A DNA stretch of 12,287 nucleotides from CAZUZD01 sp964624465 (GTDB lineage: Bacteria; Planctomycetota; Planctomycetia; Isosphaerales; Isosphaeraceae): contig CAZUZD010000183.1 in the NCBI GenBank assembly GCA_964624465.1, positions 1-12,287 of the forward strand, written 5' to 3'. The position numbers and the translations under genes are program-made. Below the pieces are notes generated by a model. The model was not told the origin of the DNA. It saw nothing but the letters and a program-made list of their open reading frames with translations, and did no database searches. Below are positions 1-6,169 of this stretch, in pieces. The stretch's first letter is position 1. Each line of letters starts with the position of its first letter.

Positions 1-147
1 GGCACCGTGTGGGTCAACTGCTACGACGTCTTCGACGCCGCCGCCCCCTTCGGCGGCTTCAAGTCCAGCGGCATGGGCCGCGAGCTCGGCGAGAAGGCCC
101 TCGACAACTACCTCGAGCTCAAGACCGTCACCGTCGCCCTCGACTGA
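1..147 (+). CDS. Aldehyde dehydrogenase, C-terminal fragment
   Basis: The first 48 codons, in frame 1 and ending in TGA at 145-147, are the C-terminal end of an NAD(P)-dependent aldehyde dehydrogenase, which oxidises aldehydes to carboxylic acids. The visible piece carries the typical tail of the class 1/2 family: GTVWVN, then APFGGFKSSGMGRELGE, then a final LELKTVTV strand. This tail forms the end of the catalytic domain and the oligomerisation arm. The nucleotide-binding domain and the catalytic Cys and Glu lie left of the window, so substrate preference cannot be judged. The gene is cut by the window edge and shows no sign of being broken. A strong terminator follows 40 bases after the stop, so it probably ends its transcription unit. 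The family call is secure; the physiological substrate is unknown. Confidence 0.93.
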   Translation, partial: GTVWVNCYDVFDAAAPFGGFKSSGMGRELGEKALDNYLELKTVTVALD

Positions 148-187
148 CCCGGTCGCCCCAGACTGCCTGCCATTGACCCTCCACCCA

Positions 188-225
188 GGCCCGCCCGATC
201 GCCGATCGGGCGGGCCTTCGTCGTT
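188..225 (+). terminator. Rho-independent terminator of the aldehyde dehydrogenase gene
   Basis: A perfect 13-bp stem (188-200 pairing with 204-216) closes a 3-base loop and is followed by the T-rich stretch TTCGTCGTT. It lies 40 bases after the stop codon at 147. The stem is nearly all G and C, so it should be very stable. Confidence 0.85.
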
Positions 226-892
226 CAGACCGCCGACCGCTCCGGTGTCATCGACGCGATGGGAACGCCCGTCCGACGCAGCAGCAACGGTGTTGCGACT
301 CGCCCATACGACTCATTATTTGCACACCCCATCATGTTACCCAAGAACCTTCGAAGGTCGCATCCCGGCAGGCCGTCGGACACGGACGGCTGACGCGATG
401 TCGGACGAGCGCCGGGGCCGCCAGCCACGCGCCGCGATCCAGCGGTTGCGAACGCGATGGGCCCGGTGGCAGCTATCGTCTGTGCCGTGCGTCGCGCGGT
501 CACACCACGGTCGTCCCAGGTCGCCCGCCCGGTGGGTGACCCGATGGCCTGTGGGTCTGATCGAATCGAGCGACCGATGGGATCGCTCAAACTGAGCGAT
601 CGAGCCGCGACAACCGTGATCCCGCAGCGCGACGTCGGTCGAGAATGCCCCGGTCGACGTCACGTTCGGGATGGGGACTGGCCGTTCGCGGCGGCATCCC
701 GCGTACGGCGGAACGGCCGCCCGCGACCTGACGAGGAACGCGCGGTCGTCGGGGATGAGCCGGCCCTGCATTCCCTTGCCGCGCTCGTCAGCGACGGATA
801 GTGTCGACGTGGGCCAAGGTGACCCCAGGAGGTTCCAGCGCCGATCGCACCGCCTCGACACGGATCAGGCCAGCGGCGTGGGGCGGGTGTGC
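226..892. other. Long stretch without a convincing gene
   Basis: About 670 bases separate the aldehyde dehydrogenase terminator from the CHAT gene. Open frames exist on both strands, but their translations are Arg/Pro/Ser-rich, contain no recognisable motif and overlap each other, as expected by chance at this GC content. The bases are less strictly G/C in periodic positions than in the flanking genes. There is a locally AT-rich patch at about 310-345 and a perfect palindrome at 581-601. The CHAT promoter should lie here. A weak candidate is TTGCCG at 776-781 with GATAGT at 797-802, but the 15-base spacer is short and I do not trust it. The stretch could be a decayed gene or an old insertion; nothing in it shows which. 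Confidence 0.6.
581..601. repeat. Perfect 9-bp inverted repeat, possible operator or hairpin
   Basis: GATCGCTCA at 581-589 is followed by AAC and its exact reverse complement at 593-601. The site lies about 300 bases upstream of the CHAT start. Perfect dyads of this size can be dimeric repressor sites or small RNA hairpins. No T-run follows on either strand, so it is not a standard terminator. Confidence 0.5.
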
Positions 893-896
893 GGAG
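893..896 (+). promoter_or_regulatory. Ribosome binding site of the CHAT gene
   Basis: GGAG lies 9 bases before the ATG at 906 but only 3 bases before the ATG at 900. The spacing favours 906. The GTG at 801, which would add over 30 residues of unlikely composition, has no comparable site. Confidence 0.5.
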
Positions 897-905
897 CGCA
901 TGAGC

Positions 906-2348
906 ATGAAGCCGATCACGATCCTGTTTCTCACCGCCAACCCGAGCGACACGACCCGCATTCGCACGAACTTCGAGCGTCTTGAGGTGCAGGACGAGAT
1001 CTCGAAGTGTCGCGATCGCGAGGCCATCCGCCTGGTCTATGAGCCGGATGTCAGCCCCAGGATTCTCATCGACGCCTTCCAGCGCTATCGGCCTGAGATC
1101 GTCCATTTCAGTGGGCACGGCAGCGCCAACCATGAAGTCGTCCTCGCCTCCGACGACGGCGCCTCGCGACTGCTGCAGAAGGATGACCTGGCCGAGCTAT
1201 TCCGGCTCCAGGGCGAGAGCGTGCAGGTCGTGCTGCTCAACGCCTGTTACTCCGAGAAACAGGCCGCCAGCCTGTTGCGCTTCGTGCCGTGCGCCATCGG
1301 GATGAGTACGGCCATCGAAGACGAAGCGGCCATCAACTTCTCACGGACGTTCTACCGCAGCATCGCGGAGGGCGAGTCGGTCCGGCGCGCCTTCGAGACC
1401 GGCCTGCTCCAGCTCAAGCTGACGGAACTTTCCGAGGCCGCGCCGACGCATCGCGACCTCAATCCCGATCTGGCACCGACCGGGTCCACGGCCCCGTCGC
1501 CGCCACCGATGGCCACCTTGCTGGAGCGCGCCCAGGGGGTCGCCGAGCACCTGATCCTGCTCGACCCGAGCCCCGCCACCGTCACGAACGGGAAAACCGA
1601 TCCGATCGCCGAGCCAGGGCGCCCGGATCCTCGCGCCATGCGCCCGGCACCTCGCGACCCCGTGACGGTGGCGAACGACCGACCCGGGCCCGTGCCGCCA
1701 TCGTGGTTCGATCGACCCTCACCAGCGCGCGGCCTGGTCGGCGCGGCGGTGTTGCTCGTGGGTCTCGGGCTGGGTTATCTCGGGATCAAGGCGGCGATGC
1801 GCCCGCCCCCATCCCCACCGGATCCCGCACTGTCGAACGGGGGGAGGGCCCCGGCCCCCGTGGTCGGGCCCGACGGGCCGGGCGACTCGTCACCGCCATT
1901 CACCACCGAGCAGATGACCACCCCCAGCCTGACCCGGCCCGAGCCCGACCCGCTCTGGCCGTTCGGGTCGGAGGCCGATCAACAGTCGGTCACCATCCAG
2001 AACCGGACGAATCAGAAGCTCCGACTCTGGTTCTACCCGCACTGGAAGCCGACCGGAGTCGACGACCTGGGCCAGCCGAAATGGCCCCCCTACCGGGCGA
2101 TCGACCTGATCGGCGAGACGACCGAGGCGAAACGCTTTCCCATCGGCTGGGTCGACCTCCGGATCGAGTGCCTCGACAACGACCATCACGATGTGCGAGC
2201 GCCCTCGGCCGCCGGGTCGATTCCCCTGGGCTGGAAGGAGTTCAAGCGCTCCGAGCAGGAGCTGATCTTCATCATCGAGGGCGACTACGGCTCGGGGAGT
2301 GAGCCCCCCCGGACCCCACGCGCCACGCGCTTCAAGGTTTCGAACTAG
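906..2348 (+). CDS. CHAT-domain (caspase-like) protease with one membrane helix and a C-terminal beta-type domain
   Basis: 480 residues from the ATG at 906; the ATG at 900 would add two. Residues 1-175 form a CHAT domain, a cysteine peptidase fold of the caspase/separase clan. It opens with the typical ILFLTANPSDTTRIR strand, then has the His motif HFSGHG (H71) and the Cys motif LLNACYS (C114), so the catalytic dyad is intact. Residues about 190-275 are a Pro/Ala/Arg-rich linker, 276-296 a single hydrophobic helix (LVGAAVLLVGLGLGYLG core), 297-358 a second Pro-rich linker, and 360-480 a domain with alternating hydrophobic residues that suggests beta strands. There is no signal peptide, so CHAT is probably cytosolic. 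The tail is probably outside, since its motif TIxNx(8)W recurs in the putatively secreted protein encoded convergently next door. CHAT proteins often act as effectors in bacterial conflict or cell-death systems. That role is inference here, and no sensor domain or other immunity gene is visible. Confidence 0.85.
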   Translation: MKPITILFLTANPSDTTRIRTNFERLEVQDEISKCRDREAIRLVYEPDVSPRILIDAFQRYRPEIVHFSGHGSANHEVVLASDDGASRLLQKDDLAELFRLQGESVQVVLLNACYSEKQAASLLRFVPCAIGMSTAIEDEAAINFSRTFYRSIAEGESVRRAFETGLLQLKLTELSEAAPTHRDLNPDLAPTGSTAPSPPPMATLLERAQGVAEHLILLDPSPATVTNGKTDPIAEPGRPDPRAMRPAPRDPVTVANDRPGPVPPSWFDRPSPARGLVGAAVLLVGLGLGYLGIKAAMRPPPSPPDPALSNGGRAPAPVVGPDGPGDSSPPFTTEQMTTPSLTRPEPDPLWPFGSEADQQSVTIQNRTNQKLRLWFYPHWKPTGVDDLGQPKWPPYRAIDLIGETTEAKRFPIGWVDLRIECLDNDHHDVRAPSAAGSIPLGWKEFKRSEQELIFIIEGDYGSGSEPPRTPRATRFKVSN

Positions 2349-2781
2349 CGTCGGGCTTGCCGGGAAACATCGGGATTTCCAGGACCCGGGCCGTCTCTTG
2401 CCGCTGAACGGATTCCGTAACGACCTTTTGAACCATAGCACCCGTCTCGGGGTCCCTGGTCATGATGACCTGCATGACCGGGACCGTGACGGTCCGGACG
2501 AAGACGGGTGAGCCTTCCACCACACTGACCACGGAATCGCTCCGGACCAGGACGCCATCGGAGTTCTTGAAGACGAACTGGTACTTCCCCGGCCTGAGGA
2601 CCGGATCGACCTGGCTGCCGCGGCCCAGCACGATCGGGTCCTTGTACAGCCAGGCCTTTGCCTCGTAGTCCCACACCCAGACCTTCACGGTCAGGTCGTG
2701 GGGATTGTGGATCGTCAGCGCCCGGGCCTCCTGTGGGCCAGGGGTCGCGAGCAACGCGAGCATCAGAGTGCAGATTCCCAT
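2332..2781 (-). CDS. Small putatively secreted protein of unknown function
   Basis: 149 residues from the ATG at 2781, chosen because GGGGAGG (2791-2797) sits 9 bases upstream; longer starts would bury the hydrophobic N-terminus. Residues 3-12 are hydrophobic and followed by TPGPQEARA, suggesting a signal peptide cut near residue 21, although it lacks the usual N-terminal Lys or Arg. The mature part starts with LTIHN, VKVWVW and RPGKYQF, a strand-rich pattern. A second half rich in Val and Thr follows (residues 84-125), then a polar tail. The motif TIxNx(8)W (T23, I24, N26, W35) has the same spacing as in the C-terminal domain of the CHAT protein, and its stop codon overlaps that gene's stop by 17 bases. 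I do not recognise the family. It may be an extracytoplasmic partner or substrate of the CHAT protein, but this is inference. Confidence 0.7.
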   Translation of the reverse strand: MGICTLMLALLATPGPQEARALTIHNPHDLTVKVWVWDYEAKAWLYKDPIVLGRGSQVDPVLRPGKYQFVFKNSDGVLVRSDSVVSVVEGSPVFVRTVTVPVMQVIMTRDPETGAMVQKVVTESVQRQETARVLEIPMFPGKPDASSKP

Positions 2782-2823
2782 TTCCACGTTCCTCCCCGGT
2801 GATTCCAGGGTAGCAAAGTGGAC

Positions 2824-2842
2824 GTTGGCAAGCGAAGCCAAC
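2824..2842 (-). repeat. Small hairpin in the leader of the small secreted-protein gene
   Basis: A perfect 6-bp stem (2824-2829 with 2837-2842) encloses a 7-base loop. It lies about 27 bases upstream of the ribosome binding site of the gene that starts at 2781. A role is not evident. Confidence 0.35.
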
Positions 2843-2904
2843 AACAACTGTCCTGGTTCCCGGTCTCGAGACAACGAGACAACGGTCGACTGCGGCGTGT
2901 TCGA

Positions 2905-2933
2905 ACCGGATCGGGTCCTGCCGCCGATCCGGT
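2905..2933 (-). terminator. Hairpin after the permease gene, probable terminator without T-run
   Basis: ACCGGATCGG at 2905-2914 pairs perfectly with CCGATCCGGT at 2924-2933 around a 9-base loop. It begins 20 bases past the permease stop codon (2954, minus strand). No T-run follows, so it may stop transcription weakly or protect the mRNA 3' end. Confidence 0.5.
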
Positions 2934-2953
2934 CCGGAGTTCGAGAACCGGGG

Positions 2954-4195
2954 TCAGCCGGTCGGGTGGGTCGGCTCGGCTTGACGGAATGCGGTGTGCT
3001 CTGCGGTGGGCTTGCGGTCCTCGACGTCGGCGAGGGCGTCGAGGGCGGGGGTGTCGGGGGCCATGACGACCAGGCCGCGCAGGAGGATGAGCATGGGCAT
3101 GGCCAGCACCGAGCCGAGCGGGCCCCAGAGATAGCCGAAGAACAGGACGCCGAGCAGCGAGGTGACCGGGTCGATCTCGACGGCCGAGCCGTAGACGATC
3201 GGCGTGATGACGTACCCCTCCACCAGGTTGAACACGACGAACAGCGCGAGGACCGCCAGCGGCTGCCAGAGCGTCCCCTGAGAGAGCGCGACCAGGCTGA
3301 TCAGGGCCCCGGCGATCATCGGCCCGAAGAACGGGATGAACTCGCAGAGCCCGCTGAGCACGCCCCAGAGCAGGGGCGAGGGCAGGCCGATCGCCCAGAA
3401 GACCAGCGTCGCGATCGCGGCGTACGAGAGGGCCACCAGGCTCACGAAGCCGACGAAGACGACGATCTCGTGCCGCGACCGGTCGAGTGCGAGCCGGTCG
3501 CGCCGCAGCCCGAGCCGGCCCAGCACCCGGATCAGCCTGATCGAGAGCTGCTCGCGGGTCTGGATCAGGTAGAACTGGAATGCCAGCACCACGACCGTGC
3601 CGGCCAGCACGCCGGCCAGGCCGCCCAGGCCGCTGGCCACCCAGCCGCCGGTTGCCCGCAGACTCGTGCGCAGGAGCCGACTCCAGGCCTCGGCCCCATC
3701 GGCGGCCGCGGCGTCCGGATCGGTCTCGGGACCCGTCCCGGGCTCGGTCGGCGCATCCTGGAGGATGCCGAGCGACTGGAGGATGCGGTCGCCGCCGAGC
3801 CGTTCGGAGAACTGGCTCAGCGACCCGGCCGTCTGGTCGATGAGCTGATCCGACTGGCCGATCATCCGGCCGGTCTGCACGAGCACCAGGCCCAGGGTCC
3901 CGAGCAGCAGCGCGGCGACCAGCAGCATGCTCGCCAGGCTGGCCAGCACCCGGGGCGCCCCGAGGCGTTCCAGGCGGTTGGCCAGCGGGGTCAGCGCGAT
4001 GGCCAGGACGACGGCCAGGACGAACGGCACCAGGATCGTGCCGAGCGCCCAGGCGGCCGCCCCCACCAGCAGGGCGGCGATGAGCTGCAAGGCCGCCGTC
4101 TGCGGCTCCAGCTCGTCGCGGATCTCCTCGGCCTCGGCCGACAGGACGGGGGCTGGATCGGCGGCGGGGGCCGCGGGGGGGGTCACGGGGGCCAT
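2954..4195 (-). CDS. AI-2E/PerM-family membrane permease
   Basis: 413 residues from the ATG at 4195, which has GGAG 9 bases upstream; an earlier GTG at 4252 would add 19 Arg/Pro-rich residues and is less likely. The protein has the layout of the AI-2E transporter (PF01594, PerM/YdiK-like) family. Two helices lie at about 36-70 and one at 82-106, followed by a hydrophilic, Pro/Asp/Ala-rich soluble segment (about 108-175) and then further helices at 183-211 and 245-380. Family marks are LWGVLSGLCEFIPFFGP (277-292), NLVEGYVITPIVYG (323-336) and FGYLWGPLGSVLAMP (353-367). Known members export the quorum signal AI-2, act in Na+/H+ exchange or have no known substrate, so the substrate here is open. 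The gene follows serA after 149 bases that hold a long hairpin covering its ribosome binding site. The C-terminus (380-413) is polar and cytoplasmic. Confidence 0.9.
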   Translation of the reverse strand: MAPVTPPAAPAADPAPVLSAEAEEIRDELEPQTAALQLIAALLVGAAAWALGTILVPFVLAVVLAIALTPLANRLERLGAPRVLASLASMLLVAALLLGTLGLVLVQTGRMIGQSDQLIDQTAGSLSQFSERLGGDRILQSLGILQDAPTEPGTGPETDPDAAAADGAEAWSRLLRTSLRATGGWVASGLGGLAGVLAGTVVVLAFQFYLIQTREQLSIRLIRVLGRLGLRRDRLALDRSRHEIVVFVGFVSLVALSYAAIATLVFWAIGLPSPLLWGVLSGLCEFIPFFGPMIAGALISLVALSQGTLWQPLAVLALFVVFNLVEGYVITPIVYGSAVEIDPVTSLLGVLFFGYLWGPLGSVLAMPMLILLRGLVVMAPDTPALDALADVEDRKPTAEHTAFRQAEPTHPTG

Positions 4196-4197
4196 GC

Positions 4198-4276
4198 GCA
4201 AAGGCTCCGGGCGCGGAGCGGGCCGGGGTCGATCGCCGACCCCACGGGCCACAGTCTCGCACCCGGAGCCTCTTGC
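4198..4276 (-). promoter_or_regulatory. Long hairpin masking the permease ribosome binding site
   Basis: On the minus-strand transcript, the segment 4276-4262 pairs with 4211-4198 over 14 base pairs with one bulged G. The second arm contains the GGAG ribosome binding site and ends two bases before the start codon. The 50-base interior forms a further hairpin (4225-4230 with 4238-4243, extended by GGCC at 4221-4224 and 4247-4250). Such a fold would block translation unless opened. It could also act as an attenuator between serA and the permease, but no T-run follows. Confidence 0.55.
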
Positions 4277-4344
4277 AAACCGGGTTCCGACCGGGCGAAC
4301 CGGGCGGAGAACCGACGGCGGCCCCGATCAGCTCACGCGCCCGC

Positions 4345-5976
4345 TCACTGCGCCAGCCACGGGGGCACGGCGCCGGCCGGGGGCAGCTTGATCAGGCTGA
4401 CGCTGACGACGTCGGGGTGCTTCTCGACGGCCTGCACGGCCTCGGGGGTCGGGGTACCGTCGAGGTTCACCACGCCGATGGCCTCGCCGCCGGGCTGCTT
4501 GCGCCCGACGTTCATCTGCGCGATGTTCGTGCCGTGCTGGCCGAACGTCGTACCGATGAACCCGATCAGGCCGGGCCGGTCGTAGTGCGTGAAGATGAGC
4601 AGGTCGCCTTCCAGGTGCGCGTCCAGGAAGTACTGACCCAGCCGCACCAGGCGGACGAACTTGTGGCCGAACAGCGTGCCGGCGGCCACGTACGTCTTCT
4701 TGTCGGTCTCGACCTCCGACTGGATCATCGTGGCGAAGTCGCCGGTGTCGGTCGACTTCTCCTCGACGAGCTGGATCCCGCGCTCGCGAAGCAGGACCTC
4801 GGCGTTGACCAGGTTAACCTGCTGGTCGAGCGCGGCCTCGAGCCAGCCGGCGGCGAAGCTGGCGGTGATCAGCTTCGTCTGCTTGTGCGCGACCTCGCCG
4901 CGGTACCGCAGGGTCGCCTTCTTGATCGTGCCCCGGTCCATCTGGGCGTGGAGCATGCCCAGGCGCCGGCCCAGGTCGAGGTACAGCCGCAGGTCCTCCA
5001 GCTCGGTGCGGTTCAGGGCGCCCATGTTCACGGCGAACCGGACCTGGCCGCGGCGGAAGAAGTCGATCAGCAGGCGGGCGGCCTCCTCGGCCACGGCCAC
5101 CTGCGCCTCCTCGGTCGAGGCGCCCAGGTGGGGCGTCACGACGATCTTCGGGTGGCCGAGCAGCGGGTTGTCGGCCGGGGGCGGCTCGGGCTCGAAGACG
5201 TCGACGGCCGCGCCGGCGACCTTGCCCGACTCGACGGCGGCCCGCAGGGCGGCCTCGTCGATCAGGCCGCCGCGGGCGCAGTTGATGATCCGCACGCCCG
5301 GCTTGAGCTTCTCGATCACCGCCGCATCGATGATGTTGCGGGTCTCGGCCGAGAGCGGCGTGTGCAGGGTCAGGAAGTCGACCTGGCCCCAGAGGTCGTC
5401 GAGGTTCGAGACCGTCTCGATGCCCAGCTCGGCGGCGCGCTCGGCGGTCAGGAACGGGTCATACCCGACGACCCGCATGTCGAAGCCCTGGGCGCGCTTG
5501 GCCACGGCCAGGCCCACGCGGCCCAGGCCGATGATGCCGAGGGTCTTGCCCTCGACCTGGGTGCCGGTGAACTTGTTGCGGTCCCACTTGCCGGCGGTGA
5601 GGCTGCCGTGCGCCTGCGGCACGTTGCGGGCCAGCGACAGCAGCAGCGCGATGGTGTGCTCGGCCGTGGAGATCGTGTTGCCGCCGGGGGTGTTCATCAC
5701 CACGATGCCCTGGCGGGTGGCCGAGGGCACGTTGATGTTGTCGACGCCGACGCCGGCGCGGACGATCGCCTTCAGGCGGGTCTGGCCGTCGAGCACCTCG
5801 GGCGTCAGCGTCGTGCCCGAGCGGATCACGATACCGTCGGCCTCGGCCAGCGCGGCCTTCAGCGCCACCGGGTCGCCGGCGAGCTTCGTGTTGACGATGA
5901 CTTCCAGATCCGGCTCGGCCTTCAGCAGCGCCAGGCCTTCTTCGGCGAGCTTGTCGGTCACCAGGACGCGATGCAT
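4345..5976 (-). CDS. serA: D-3-phosphoglycerate dehydrogenase (long form with ACT domain)
   Basis: 543 residues from the ATG at 5976, with AGGAG 11 bases upstream; the open frame continues 90 codons further up but is Arg/Pro-rich there and crosses a terminator. It catalyses the first step of phosphorylated serine synthesis, 3-phosphoglycerate plus NAD+ to 3-phosphohydroxypyruvate, in the cytoplasm. The order is: substrate-binding half (1-100 and 285-320), NAD-binding Rossmann domain (101-284) with GLGRVG (150-155), intervening domain (about 320-450), and C-terminal ACT domain (about 458-530; DRPGLIGFIGTTFGQHGTNIAQM). Catalytic residues are visible: R235 in NCARGG, E264 in the FEPEP stretch and H283 in TPHLGAS. 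Length and domains fit the type I enzyme of Bacillus and actinobacteria, in which the ACT domain can bind serine as feedback inhibitor. The class V aminotransferase gene lies just upstream in the same direction, the next pathway step by inference. Confidence 0.97.
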   Translation of the reverse strand: MHRVLVTDKLAEEGLALLKAEPDLEVIVNTKLAGDPVALKAALAEADGIVIRSGTTLTPEVLDGQTRLKAIVRAGVGVDNINVPSATRQGIVVMNTPGGNTISTAEHTIALLLSLARNVPQAHGSLTAGKWDRNKFTGTQVEGKTLGIIGLGRVGLAVAKRAQGFDMRVVGYDPFLTAERAAELGIETVSNLDDLWGQVDFLTLHTPLSAETRNIIDAAVIEKLKPGVRIINCARGGLIDEAALRAAVESGKVAGAAVDVFEPEPPPADNPLLGHPKIVVTPHLGASTEEAQVAVAEEAARLLIDFFRRGQVRFAVNMGALNRTELEDLRLYLDLGRRLGMLHAQMDRGTIKKATLRYRGEVAHKQTKLITASFAAGWLEAALDQQVNLVNAEVLLRERGIQLVEEKSTDTGDFATMIQSEVETDKKTYVAAGTLFGHKFVRLVRLGQYFLDAHLEGDLLIFTHYDRPGLIGFIGTTFGQHGTNIAQMNVGRKQPGGEAIGVVNLDGTPTPEAVQAVEKHPDVVSVSLIKLPPAGAVPPWLAQ

Positions 5977-5992
5977 GGCGGGAGGCTCTCCT

Positions 5993-6013
5993 GCGGGCCG
6001 TCGGCCGGCCCGC
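5993..6013 (-). promoter_or_regulatory. Hairpin next to the serA ribosome binding site
   Basis: GCGGGCC (5993-5999) and GGCCCGC (6007-6013) form a perfect 7-bp stem with a 7-base loop. On the minus-strand transcript it ends directly beside the AGGAG that serves serA. It may affect translation initiation. Confidence 0.4.
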
Positions 6014-6050
6014 GTGTTGGGTCGCTCGGGGGCGTTGCGGTCACAGGGGA

Positions 6051-6111
6051 CGAAAAGCAAAGGACCGGCCCGGATCCCGGGGATCGTGCGATCCCCGGGG
6101 CGGGCCGGTCC
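6051..6111 (-). terminator. Rho-independent terminator of the aminotransferase gene
   Basis: On the minus strand, 6111-6101 pairs perfectly with 6072-6062 (11 bp). A further 10 bp form inside (6089-6098 with 6077-6086), separated by a small asymmetric internal loop. The stem is followed by TTTGCTTTTCG (6061-6051). It begins 58 bases after the aminotransferase stop and ends 75 bases before the serA start, so serA probably has its own promoter or relies on read-through. Confidence 0.85.
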
Positions 6112-6169
6112 CGATTTGTCAGACGGACGGTGGCGACAGCAGCGCGGGGCCGTGGCCCGCGTTCCGGGA

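Noticed and set aside
337..861. Minus-strand frame of 174 codons in the gap before the CHAT gene
   Set aside because: Arg/Ser/Pro-rich, no motif, no good ribosome binding site, and overlapped by equally long frames on the other strand.
801..905. Upstream GTG start for the CHAT protein
   Set aside because: The added residues are unlike the start of CHAT domains, and the GGAG site fits the ATG at 906.
2868..2883. Tandem GAGACAAC duplication after the permease hairpin
   Set aside because: Only two copies of 8 bases; too small to interpret.
2705..4585. Open frame of 626 codons on the plus strand opposite the permease
   Set aside because: It is His/Gln/Glu/Arg-rich without a domain pattern, and mirrors the permease codons read in reverse.
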